This document shows, piece by piece, positions 24,028-36,015 of a stretch of 64,000 nt of DNA. Source of the DNA: Conchocele bisecta (taxonomy: Eukaryota > Mollusca > Bivalvia > Lucinida > Thyasiridae); assembly GCA_029237695.1 (NCBI GenBank), contig CM055274.1, positions 65,779,484 to 65,843,483 on the forward strand. The letters run 5' to 3'. Each line of letters opens with the position of its first letter. Positions within the stretch are counted from its first letter, which is position 1. Below the pieces are notes generated by a model, which was given only the letters and a program-made list of their open reading frames with translations, did no database searches and had not been told where the DNA came from. A program made the position numbers and the translations under genes.

Positions 24028-25380
24028 TTCATGCCCCCTATGTGATAGCACAGGGGGTATATTGCGTTGCTTTTGAGGTTGAGTACGTCCGCCCGTACGT
24101 CCGTCCTTTGTACATTTACGTCAAAATGTCGAAAAGTTTGTACGAGTTTCTCCTGTTAGATTCCAGTATGCCATGGAGTCATATCCATGTTTTACAAACA
24201 TAATGTCTAGTTCATCAGTGCATCTGACCGCTGTACCAGACATGTCATGTATTGTTTCGGCATAAATTTTATGTCAATGCGAATAATGTTAATGCATGAA
24301 TGTACCAAATCTTATTCAAATTAGTCGAGTATTTAGAAAGATAATCGTCAAGTGACACTACTTATTGACCCACCCTCGTATTCCTTCTAGGGTAATAAGT
24401 AGTGATGTATGTAAGTCGTAGAACATTGAAAATATTGTTTTGTGACCTTGACCTTGATAGTTGCTCCCGAACTAAGAGCCTTCCTGTTGGTGCTGTTACC
24501 AGTGTACATATTTTCTCGTTGTTTCTAGTTGACATTTCTCATTCCAGTTTGCTGCGAACTATGGACTTTGAATACAGTGAGTGGAATGTTGACACAACAG
24601 CAGTTACGCTGACACAACAGTTGTTTGACACTCCACAGTGGGTAGGTTATTGTATGTATGAATGTACTCATATTACATGTCTGGCTAGCAGTTACACTGT
24701 CACAACAGTTGTTTGACAGTCTGTAGGTTTAATATTGTTTGTATGGATGTATCACTTGTCTGGGATATTGAAGCGACCCAGCCAGCGAAGCATCGCTATA
24801 CACGCTTGTGTATTGCGTATTCCTTGCTTCGAATTTATCACACATTTTGGACAACAAAACACTTGTCATTTTGTGCACACAACTTACCACGATCTCCGAT
24901 GCATGCCTGAATATTCACAATTGTCAATAGTTTATGATTGTCGTCTTCACACACCAAGAAACTTGTTTAGTTCGTTATAATTCACAATAGTTTGTTGGCA
25001 TTTCCTGTGTGTGTTGAATGCAGCCGCCATGTGTAAGATGGCTGTGTAACTCCCCACCCTAGCTTCGTGATCCCCGCTGTGTGACTCCCCACCCTAGCCT
25101 CGTGCCCCCCCCACCCTCCCCCTGTGCGAGTCCCGACCCTGCTTCATGTCCTCCTGCTGTGTGATTCCCCACCATAGCTTCGTGATTCCCGCTGTGTGCG
25201 TCCCCCCACCCCACCCAGCATAATTAGTCCCCATCCTAGCTCCGTGATTCCCGCTGTGTGACTGCCCAACCCAACATTAGTCCCAACCCCAGCTTCGTGA
25301 TTCACGCTGTTTGACTCCCGCACCCAGTATAATTAGTCCCCATCCTAGCTCCGTGATTCCCGCTGTACGACTCCCCCAGG
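24028..25380. repeat. Hairpin head plus C-rich minisatellite
   Basis: A head hairpin (catgccccctatg ... cacagggggtatat) at about 24030 is followed by (gtcc)-rich DNA. At 25035-25380 a C-rich minisatellite repeats variants of ctagcttcgtgattcccgct and gtgtgactcccc about seven times. No coding sequence is supported in this stretch. Confidence 0.5.
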
Positions 25381-25764
25381 GTTGGCAATTTCCCGGGAAA
25401 TAAGAGTATTTCCCAGGACGGCGGGAAATATGAATCTTGGTGGTCTTTTTAATTCCAAAATGTCAAGATGAGTCTCTATATTCCCCTATATCTACTATGG
25501 TTTATTTCTGTGTAGACTGATAAGCCTCCAGGTAAAACATTCTGCAATAAACATTCTGCAGAAATAATAAGTTTATTTAGAGAAAAAAAACATAATTATT
25601 TTCTAGACAATTTTCTTCCCTATATATAAGTCTATGTAGTATTTGCCAACTGTCTATTTTATTGTATATGAGAACACCCCTCATTACTATAGTAACCTAC
25701 CACTAATAAAAGCTGCTTTTGGAATTTTGAGAAAATCCCTGTTGATAACAGGGATAATCCATGC

Positions 25765-27678
25765 ACCGTATTCTTGCGATTATAAGACGCATTTTTTTTA
25801 CTCAGATTTGTATCCCAGAAAGCCCCTGCGTCTTATAAATACATGTAGATACATGAGCATTTTTTTCCACCCGAAATATTGACATAAACGACCAAAAATC
25901 AAAAAAATAAAATGCGTTCCTATATTTGTTGTTGTTGTTAGTCTTTGGGGTAAAATCCAGTATTGGAATATTGATTTCGTATTCTAAACAGTTCGCGCCT
26001 TTACTCGCGCCTTACTCGTTCCGGCCATGTGTCACATTCGGTACACATTTTCTATACCGAAGGCGAACAGTGTATACCAAGATCAGATCCGGTCGACATT
26101 TTCTCTGCCGAATCACAATCTTGCCTCTATCATTTTAATTATCTTTTGAAAACATTTACCGGTCCCATATTGGTCGGTGTCATTTTGCCGTGAAAAAATA
26201 TTGCATGACGCCATTAACAGTAAATCCCAATATGCATAATGCAATTCCACGAAAGTTATAAAACTCCATCATTAGTTTCGAAACTGTGTGTTTACAAGAT
26301 GCTGATGAAAGTGGCAAGCCTAAGTCAGCTGGCCGACATCAAACACACCGCGTGTCAAGATTTACAACACACAACACAAAGCCATATCAAATATCAACAC
26401 ACGCGGTTGCCGACGTCCGTTTCGTATTCGTCACTAAACTGGTACCCTGTCTAATGTGTTCCAGTGAAACAATACTACCGAGAACCAGACTCTATTTATG
26501 ACATGGCAAACGTGTTTATGTGAATTGGGTCTTTATCTCTGACAAATCCCGGCTTATTGCATTAGCGGCCAGACCAGGTGGTGGATTCGCGTAGTCTGCA
26601 CATGGTTTACAATGTTCGCCAATCTCTATTTAAAAAATTATAATTACGTCAGCGGACAATGCAAATTCGTCATAGCTATAGGCAGCGTCATTTACGGAAG
26701 ATACAACTGATTTTGAAATATTACATACTGAAGGCGAAAGTTGTGTGTTGCTTTGTGGAAAAAAATCGATAACACCCAACCGTGTCAACAGGTGCTATTA
26801 TCTTAATTCATCATTCAGCATGAGCTGTAAACTGTGTGACCTTTAGGCTATGTTTTGAAATTGCACTGATTGGTCAACACGCTTTTTGATGTGTGCCGCA
26901 GATGTGGCGAACGTGCGGCTTTCATCCTTGCATCCTGGGGGCAATCAGTAACCCATTTCATGCTGAGGATACGCTTATGTTTGCGGAAAATCCTAAATAT
27001 TTTCCTTCTATGCAATCAGAAGTATATGCCGCGACCACCATTTAAAACGTTTCGTCGAGATAAAATAATTAATAAATTTCATATCCGTAAATGTGTATTC
27101 AGAAAGGAACGGGTTAAAAAAACACTGGATTATACGCAGATATTGATTTCGAAAATAGTTTCCGTAAATGGTGTTGAAAAGTGAAAATACATACCGCAAT
27201 CAATAATTAACAATATAATACCACTTTCGGCAGCAATATGATTGCAAATATATTAACACGATTTATGACAATAGTCTGTTACACATTTAACACGATTTTG
27301 ATACAAATAGGCAAAAAAATCGGGAGCCAATGCACAACCGTGTACTAACCGAGCACGTGTTATAGTGAAGCGTGTACTACCGAGTTCACAGTGTAATTGA
27401 AGATACTAGAAAATGGTGAAATACGGACCGGGGAATCACGGACAGAGTGTCGGCAAATTACGGACATAGCAAACTATGATAGGGAAAATACAGACAAAAA
27501 CGTCCAAGGTACGAATAAAAAAACAGTGTCGGGGAATAAATAACAACAACAACTTGGCGAGTTTTAGGAAAATTGGGTGCGTCTTATAATCTCATGTAGA
27601 CATTTTCCCCCAGATTTTGGACTGAAAATAGCGGTGCGTCTTATACACTCTTGCGACCTATAATCGGCAGAATACGGT
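25765..27678. mobile_element. TIR element with ACCGTATTC...TATAAGACGC ends
   Basis: The left end ACCGTATTCTTGCGATTATA with agacgcattttt is mirrored on the right by ataagacgc copies and tataatcggcagaatacggt. The interior (26020-26760) is an inverted, diverged copy of 21640-22370, the internal part of the pogo-like element. That suggests a common ancestor or one element inserted in another. No transposase is readable. Confidence 0.5.
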
Positions 27679-27679
27679 A

Positions 27680-28794
27680 GGGTACTACAAGAATTCCACC
27701 ACGGAAGCAGTGTCGCGCCTGAAAATGCCTTGTCGGTACAAAACAATGTTGTAGCAAGATTTTTGTTAAAGTTTCTGCATTACTTTGACATCGCCATGTT
27801 TACTTCTGTTTTGTGAATGAAATAGTTGGCCCGCGGACATAACGTTGCGACAATAATAAAACATAAAAATTGTTTTTTAAAATAATGAGAATCGTCTCGC
27901 GTTTTCGCGAGGTTGCCACATGTCCCTAATAGGACACGTAAAAATGGTCTTAGGTGACGATTCTCATGTGCTGCAAAAACGTTTTAACGTTTTTATTAAG
28001 AAATAGAACAAATGTGGACAAACATCTATATTTCTTGACTACAAAAACATAATTTGACAAAAAATGATACTTGTCTTAGGAGACGATTCTAATGTGCTGC
28101 CTGCCTGCCAATACACGTTTATTGAGCAAAAAAAATAATTTCAATACGTGTTATTGGTTAGGCTACTGCATCGCATCGTCGACCTATACACAAGTTCGTG
28201 AAAACGCGATACCAAATCGCGAGGCGAAAACGTGAGATTCTATTGTATTCATTCTCGCGTTTTCGCCTGGCTATCATAAGTTTATGGCAGTCCGGTTCCA
28301 AAAAAGAGGCTTGTGGCGGGACGTTCTAACAAAAAATAGTGACTTGCCCGGGACTAAATTCCAGCATAGAGGCACTTGCCCGAGATTAAAACCGACTTGT
28401 CCCGGGCGTCGGGCGTTCCAATTTGTACAGCCCTGACCCACATCTTCTACATGTATTGAAGATGTGCACTTTGGTGTTTTTATGCCGAAAAAATATTTTT
28501 TAACAAAAATACCGCCTTTGTAACTTAGCCATTTTTTCTACATTTTTGTATGCAAGTCTGTATAATTTCTACTTCACACATCTCTTCCTAAATTAGTATA
28601 CCTGTTTATCACAACAAGAGGAGGAAATGATGCTATAGATTTTCAAATTCACATTAAGGTTTCTTGCCTTGGTGACAGCTTCACATTACTGCATCTTCGC
28701 TGTTTGGCCCATAGTCGATAGGCGTATTTTGTGACTTACGGCACTCTTGTTAAAAAAAATTCCGATCACTTACTCCCCTATTTTTAGCCATTTT
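27680..28794. repeat. Dispersed repeats with inverted 'gagaatcgtct' motifs; no gene
   Basis: The block 27880-28280 contains gagaatcgtctcgcgttttc and, ~90 bp on, gacgattctcatgtgctgc. It recurs in the same orientation at 33080-33480. At 28290-28440 a repeat rich in gacttgtcccggg and ending gtacagccctg occurs, shared with 31675-31850 and 34700-34760. At 28440-28760 there is a partial copy of the ~188-bp-unit family. Confidence 0.5.
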
Positions 28795-28796
28795 TA

Positions 28797-31135
28797 GCTC
28801 GCCTGCACGAAGTGCAGAAGAGCTTATGGCATACCCCCGGAAGCGTTGGCGTCCACAAACTTAACGTTGGGTAAATGTCTTATAACTTCTGTTTCCTTTC
28901 ATGGAACACCTTGTTATTTCATACATGCATTCCTCAGATGACACTCTATCATGCTGTACCAAATTCACGACCCAGCACCCAACCCTTACCCCAAGGTCAA
29001 GGTCACAAACTTAGCATGTTCATAAACTTAACGTTGTGGTAAATGTTGTGTATCTTCTGTTTATTTAGAGGGAATGCCTTCATATTTCATACATGCATTC
29101 ATCTGATGACCCTCTATCATGCTGTAGCAAATCCACGATCCACCACCCAACCCTTACCCCCAAGGTCAAGGTCACAAACTTAGCATGTTCATAAACTCAA
29201 CGTTGGGGTAAATGTTGTGTAACTTCTGTTTACTTACAGGGAACGCCTTCATATTTCATACATGGATTCATCTGATGATACTCTATCGTGCTATAGCAAA
29301 TCCATGACCCACCGCCCATCCCTTACCCCAAGGTCAAGGTCACAAACTTAGCACATTCATAAACTTAACGTTGGGGTAAATGTCTTGTAACATCACATTT
29401 CTTTCATGGAACGCCTTGATATTTCATACATGCATTCCTCAGATGACCCTCTATCATGCTGTAGCAAATCCACAACTCACCACCCAACCCTTTCCCTAAG
29501 GTCAAGGTCACAAACCTAGCACATTCATAAACTTAACTTTGGGGTAAATGTTATGTAACTTCTGTTTATTTACAGGGAATACCTTCATATTTCATACATG
29601 CATTCATCTGATGATACTCTATCGTACTATAGCAACTCCATGACCCACCTCCCACTCCTTACCCCAAGGTCAAGGTCACAAACTTAGCACATTCATAAAC
29701 TTAATGTTGGGGTAGATGTCTTATTATGCCCCCGCCACCGAATGGTGAGGGGGGCATATAGTGTTACCGGCGTCCCGTACGTATGTCCCGAAACCTTAAC
29801 GCTCGAGTAAATGGCTTATAATTTCTGTTTCCTTGCTTAGATCTGCTTCACATTTGACACACTCATTGCTCCAATGGTCCTCTGCCGCCCTGTGACAAAT
29901 CCACATTCGTCCCGCCCCCGCTAAGCCCAGGGTCAAGGTCACAGACTTGGTACATTTGAAACCTTAACGCTCGGGTAAATGGCTTGTAATTTCTGTTTCC
30001 TTGCTCAGATCTGCTTCACATTTCACACATGCATTGCTCCAATGGTCCTCTACCAGTCTGTGACAAATCCACATTCGTCATGCCCCCGCTAAGCCCAGGG
30101 TCAAGGTCACAGACTTGGTACGTTTGAAACCTTAACGCTCGGGTAAATGGCTTGTAATTTATGTTTCCTTGCTCGGATCTGCTTCACATTTCACACACGC
30201 ATTGCTCCAATGCTCCTTTACCGCCCTGCGACAAATCCACATTCGTCCCGCCCCCGCTAAGCCCAAGGTCAAGCTCACAATCTTGGTGCGTTTGAAACCT
30301 TAACGCTCGGGTAAATGGCTTATAATCAAATATGCCTCGTTTTCTTTGGCTGCCAGCGGGGTCATTCGTGTGCCGACAGGCCACATTTCTAGTAATATCT
30401 GTTTCCTTTCATGGAATGCCTTGATATTTCATACATGCATTCATCTGATGATGCCCTATTGTGCTATCGCAAATCCATGACCCACTGCCCACCCCTTACC
30501 CCAAGGTCAAGGTCACAAACTTATCACATTCATAAACTCAACGTTGGGGTACATGTTGTGTAACTTCTGTTTCTTTACAGGTAACGCTTTGATATTTCAT
30601 ACATTCATTCATCTGATGATCCTCTATTGTGCTACAGCAAATCCATGATCCCCAAACCCCCCCCCCCCCCCCCCCCCCCCCATCCCCCCCCCCCCCCCCC
30701 ACCCCCCCCTTCCACAAGATGAACATCATAAACTTAACTTTGGAGTAAATGTCTTGTTATAACTTCTGTTTCTTTACAGGGAACACCTTGATATTACATA
30801 CATGCATTCATCTGATGGTACTCTATCGTGCTATAGCAAATCCATGACCCACCCCTTCCCCAAGGTCAAGGTCACACACATAGCACATTCATAAACTCCA
30901 CCACCCAACCCTTACCCCAAGGTCAAGGTAAAAAACTTAGCATGTTCATAAACTTAACGTTGGCAAACCCACGACCCACCTTGCACCACTGACCCCAATG
31001 TCAAGGTCCACCGCACGCCCCTTACTTAACCCAAGGTCAAGTTATATAATATTCATGTTTTTTTATACAACTGTGCCAAGTTTGAGTGAAGGCTGCCAAC
31101 AGGCGAGCTTCGATGTCTTCTGACAACTCTTGTTA
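28797..31135 (+). mobile_element. Hairpin-headed element with ~178-bp units, host of a nested copy
   Basis: The head gctcgcctgcacgaagtgc forms a hairpin with agaagagc. Units of ~178 bp (ttaacgttggggtaaatg ... accccaaggtcaaggtcac) follow, and the end is caacaggcgagcttcgatg and tctgacaactcttgtt. At 29727-30393 a different family member is inserted in the array. A 50-bp poly-C tract at 30658-30709 and truncated units after 30890 indicate a poorly resolved region. Confidence 0.65.
29727..30393 (+). mobile_element. Short copy of the 9526-13585 element, about three units
   Basis: It has the same head (tatgcccccgccaccgaatg) and the same tail (gcctcgttttctttggctg ... gacaggccacatttctag) as the 4-kb copy, but only about three ~172-bp units. 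It sits inside a unit of the surrounding ~178-bp array; the flanks gtcttat and taatatctgtttcc rejoin if it is removed. It therefore shows mobility and array-length variation. Confidence 0.75.
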
Positions 31136-32032
31136 ATTATGGACTCTGTATCCTTGTCCACGCAATAACTCACGTTCTACTTGACCGATCCTAACCAAAT
31201 TCAGTATACATGTTTATCACAGCAAGACGAAGAAGTGGGAGAGGTGGGGAGGGGGGTGGGGGGGCGTAAGAGGTAACATGCAGTTTCTAATATGCCCCCA
31301 TCGGATGCCACCGCGGTATTGGGAGACGAAAACTATGTATGCACTGGCGAAAATTTGTTGATACGTTGCTATTGCTTTGCAGTGCGTGACTGGTTACTCA
31401 TATGTGGGATTTCAATTCCGAAAAAAAAAAAAATAATGCATCCAATTATTAGCTATGATTGTCGGTATACCCACTTGAGGCGCCACCTAACGAACCGAGT
31501 CGTTACTTACACAGCGATGATTGAAACTTTCTGTTTCCCTTGAAAAGTGTGAAACCTTTTTATACGACCTACAAATTGTATTTTACCACGGGGCGGGCGA
31601 CGAGCGGGCGTGCATAGTTTGTGTACACAACTCCTCTGAAACCGTTCAGTTGATCGATCTGAAACTATACACACACCAGGGCTGTACAAATTGATTTTTT
31701 AACCTCTTGTCCCGGACAAGTGACTTGAAAAAAGTGACTTGCCCTGACTTGTCCTGGAAAATATAATTTTCAGGGCAAGTAATTTTGAAAAAGTGACTTG
31801 TCCTCGTAAGATTTCTTATACGAAACTGTCCCAAAACAAAAACTATTATCATAGTTGTTAAATATAATACAATTGAGCACTTGGCACATACATATTATAT
31901 TAAATATCTATAATAATAAACATTGTATAGTACATATTTATTCTTGTGGTCTTTTGTCACTGTGCCACCGCGGACATAACGTTGCGACGAGTGCATACTC
32001 AAAACACATTTATTGACAATAATAAAACATAA

Positions 32033-33100
32033 CAAGAGTGCTGCAAGTCACAAAATACGCCCGTCGAATATGGGCCAGACAGCGAAGATGCAGAAATGTG
32101 AAGCTGTCACAAGGCAAGAAACATTAATGAGAATTTGAAAGTCTATATAGCATTATTTCTGCATCTCGTTGTGCTAAACATGTATACTTATTTAGGCAGA
32201 GATAGAAAAGTAGAGTGTAAAGTAGAAATGATAGGGAATTGGATACAATAATGTAGAAAAAATGGCTAAGTTAAAAAGGTTATATTTTTGTTAAAAAATA
32301 TGTTTTCGGCATAAAAACACCAAGGTGCACATCTTCAATATGTGTAAAAGACGTGTGTATAGTTCCAGAACGATCGACTGAACGGTTTCGGAGGAGTTGT
32401 GTACACAAACGCTGTACCCTATATAGAATTGTATAGAAAAATGTAGAAAAAATGGCCAAGTTAAAAAGGTGATATTTTTGTTAAAAAATAATTGTTTCGG
32501 CATAAAAACACCAAGGTGCCCATCTTCAATATGTGTAGAAGACGTGTGTATAGTTTCAGAACTATCGACTGAATGGTTTCGGAGGAGTTGTGTACACAAA
32601 CGCTGTACCCTATATAGAATTGTATAGAAAAATGTAGAACAAATGGCCAAGTTAAAAAGGTGATATTTTTGTTAAAAAATAATTGTTTCGGCATAAAAAC
32701 ACCAAGGTGCCCATCTTCAATATGTGTAGAAGACGTGTGTTTAGTTTCAGAACGATCGACTGAATGGTTTCGGAGGAGTTGTGTACACAAACTCTGTACC
32801 GTATATAGAATTGTATAGAAAAATGTAGAAACAATGGCTAAGTTAAAAAGGTGATATTTTTGTTAAAAACTATTTTTTCGGCATAAAAACACCAAGGTGC
32901 ACATCTTCAATATGTGTAGAAGACGTGTGTATAGTTTCAAATCGATCGACTGAACGGTTTCGGAGGAGTTGTGTACACGAACAATGCACTTTTTCTGTCA
33001 GCCGCTCGCCCGCCCAGCGGTAAAACATAATACGGTACGTACCGTTTTTTAAAAACGGTCGTATAAAAATTGTTTCCTGAAATAATGAGAATCGTCTCAC
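32033..33100 (-). mobile_element. Minus-oriented element with four ~188-bp tandem units
   Basis: Read on the minus strand it ends with gggcgtattttgtgacttgc and agcactcttgtt (32033-32085). Four units of ~188 bp precede this (about 32270-32990), each with gaaactatacacacgtcttc and caccttggtgtttttatgcc. Plus-oriented unit fragments occur at 34760-35190 and 35815-36010. The many ORFs here are repeat artefacts. Confidence 0.55.
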
Positions 33101-36014
33101 GTTTTCACGATCTTGCCTTCCCCTTTTGAAAAATTCGGATTAGTTTTGCTCATGCATGTGCGGCGTGTGTGCAAAACGCGAGATTGAATATGATAGAATT
33201 TCGCGTTTTCGTCTCGAAAGCTCGAAAACGCGAGGTTGCTACATGTCCCTAATAGGACACGTACACATTGTCTTAGGAGACGATTCTCATGTGCTGCAAA
33301 AACATTTTAAAGCTTTTATTAAGAAATAGAACAAATGTGGACAAACATATTTCGATACGTGTTATTGGTTAGGCTACTGCATCGCATCGTCGACCTATAC
33401 ACAAGAAAACGTGAGATTCTATTGTATTCATTCTCGCGTTTTCGCCTGGCTATCTCGTGTTTTCGAGACCGCGATGTCACGTTTTCGCCTCGGCCGTTTC
33501 ACGATGTCGCCTTCCGCTTTTGGAAATAGGTTTGTTCATGTCATTATGTGTGTGTAGAATGCATGCGTGTTGAAATTGAGTTTTTGTCGCATACATTACG
33601 TAGAATGCAATTCGAACTAGCATGCTTTATATGCAAGTACGTACGTAGAACCAAATCCAACACGCATGCTGTCTACACATGCATGGGCAAATCGTATTTC
33701 CAAAAGCGGAAGGCGAGATCGAGATCGCAAAAACGCGAGATTGTAACATAAAAAAAAATATGACCGTACCCACCCATCCCCAATTAGCACATTTGAGAGA
33801 TATCATTTTCGGTCTAGCTGCACACCTGATGGTGTTTACAATCATCAGTCGGTAATCCAGTTTCACGTGCAAAGTGTGACTGACCTTTAGAATTCGGCGG
33901 AAACAAACATACCAAAACCACGCTATGTAGTCGCTCATGTCATCGCATCACCGATGAATTGATAATTACGCATTAGCTTGTGCATTTTCATATTTGTTTG
34001 ATTTCTTGATAAAACCAAGATTTGGCAGCACATGAGAATCGTTTCCTAAGACGATTCTCAAATTTTGTCAAAATATGTTTTTGTAAAGAAATATCAATGT
34101 ATTCGGGTTTTCTTTTCACATTTGTCCGATGTCTTAATAAAACATGTTTTGACAACACATGAGAATTGTCTCCTTAGACAATTCTAATATTTTGTAAAAA
34201 GAATTGTCACATTTGTTTGATTTCTTAGACCGTACAAACAATTGACAAATTCAGAAATCCACAACTTAATTTGTGTTTCTCGAGTCTGGTTTCATATGGT
34301 GGCGAGGAAATACGATCGATTACACACCGTGAAAATCTTGTTGGAACGTAAATGTCAATTGTCACGTAGGCCATTTCAGTTTACCGCGCGTTACATCAGC
34401 TGTTATTCTAAGTACGTATGGTCGCTCGTTAGGAGCATTTCTTTCCTTCGTTTATAAGGTATGGGTTGTGGCCTAGGGCTTAGAACACCGACTTCCAATC
34501 TGGAGGTTGTGGAACCGTTCAAACATCGCCTTGGGAATCAAACATACCTTCATAGTATGTCCATCCCATTCAATTTCACTTTTTCCTTCGTTTATATGCC
34601 GCGTAGAAACGATAAGTAGGAACCTTAAATTCCATTTCCACCCCGTGAAGGAACATGCGTTTATTTCTCTAAAGTTAGGTGTCTTGGCCTGTCGACGCAG
34701 TGAGACGAGATTAAAACCGACTTGTCCCGGGCGTCGGGCGTGCCAATTCGTACAGCCCTGCACACGTCTTCTACACATATTAAAGATGTGACCTTGGTGT
34801 TTTTATTCTGAAAAAAAAGAGAAGATTTTTAATAAAAATATCACCTTTTTAACTTGGGCCATTTTTTCCACATTTTTGTATTCAATTCTATATAGGGTAC
34901 AGAGTTTGTGTACACAACTTCTCTGAAACCATTCAGTCAATCGATCTGAAACTATACACATGTCTTTTACACATATTGAAGATGTGCACCGTAGATGTAT
35001 GCCGAAAAATATTTTTTGACACAAATATCACCTTTTTAACTTAGCCATTTTTTCTACAATTTTGTATACAGTTCTATGTAGGGTACAGCGTTTGTATACA
35101 TAACTCCTCTGAAACTGTTCAGGCAATCGAGCTGAAACTATACACACACTTCTACACATATTGAAGATGTGCACCTTGGTGTTTTTATGTCGATTGTGGT
35201 CGGTGTTTTGTTTGTTGGCTAACTTATTGTCTCTGACCTCAACCAGACCTGTGTCGACGTAGCAAGCATCGGCACAATCGTACATCAACTTTAAGCCTGT
35301 ATAAGGCGATAGTACCCATGCACTACATAAAGCCCACCACTGAGTGTATCAACTAGTAATGGGCTCTATACAGTGGTCCCCCAGTCAACATATAATTACT
35401 AAATCATAATGATTAAATTAATAGAAAATTGCAGCCCGAGCACACGACATCAAGCAGGACATCTAAATGGAAGCCACAGTAATATACACATAACAATTGT
35501 TTATAAATTACACCCAAGTTATTTAATAGACCCAACACACAGCTGCAGACATACATGTATCACCATTTTGTAAGTTTTATTTCAAGTAAATATATTTTAG
35601 TGAGAATAATCATATACATTGCATCATGTAAAAGAATAATATGAAATAATACAAACTTCACTTCCATTGTTTCTGTGTTCACAGTACACTGGCCAAACCT
35701 TCCATATTTGGAAGAAAATTTTCAACACAGTAATAACGAATTATTGTTAATAAATAATGATTACATAAATATATGTAGAGCAAGCTAAACAAAACGGCTC
35801 TGTCCTTGGGAAACAAAAATATCACCTTTTTAACTTAGCCATTTGTTTCTACATTTGTGTATGCAATTACATATAGGGTACAGAGTTTGTGTACACAACT
35901 CTGAAACCGTTCAGTCAATCGATCTGAAACTATACACACGTTTTCTACACATATTGAAGATGGGCACCTTGGTGTTTTTATGCTGAAAAAATATCACCTT
36001 TTTAACTTGGCCAT
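33101..36014. repeat. Dispersed repeats and AT-rich spacer; no gene
   Basis: 33080-33480 repeats 27880-28280. 34020-34210 holds further gacgattctc and agaattgtct inverted motifs. 34450-34530 looks like a tRNA-derived SINE head (tggcctagggcttagaac, then ggttgtgg and gttcaaac). 34760-35190 and 35815-36010 are pieces of the ~188-bp unit family. 35290-35810 is AT-rich with nothing recognisable. Confidence 0.45.
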
Positions 36015-36015
36015 T

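Noticed and set aside
30538..30729. Poly-Gly ORF on the minus strand
   Set aside because: Produced by the poly-C tract inside a satellite unit.
32291..33100. Minus-strand ORFs up to 119 residues with repeated peptide
   Set aside because: Repeat-unit translation (~188-bp units); no protein family features.
34450..34530. Functional tRNA gene
   Set aside because: A- and B-box-like segments are present, but no complete cloverleaf can be drawn; more likely a SINE head.
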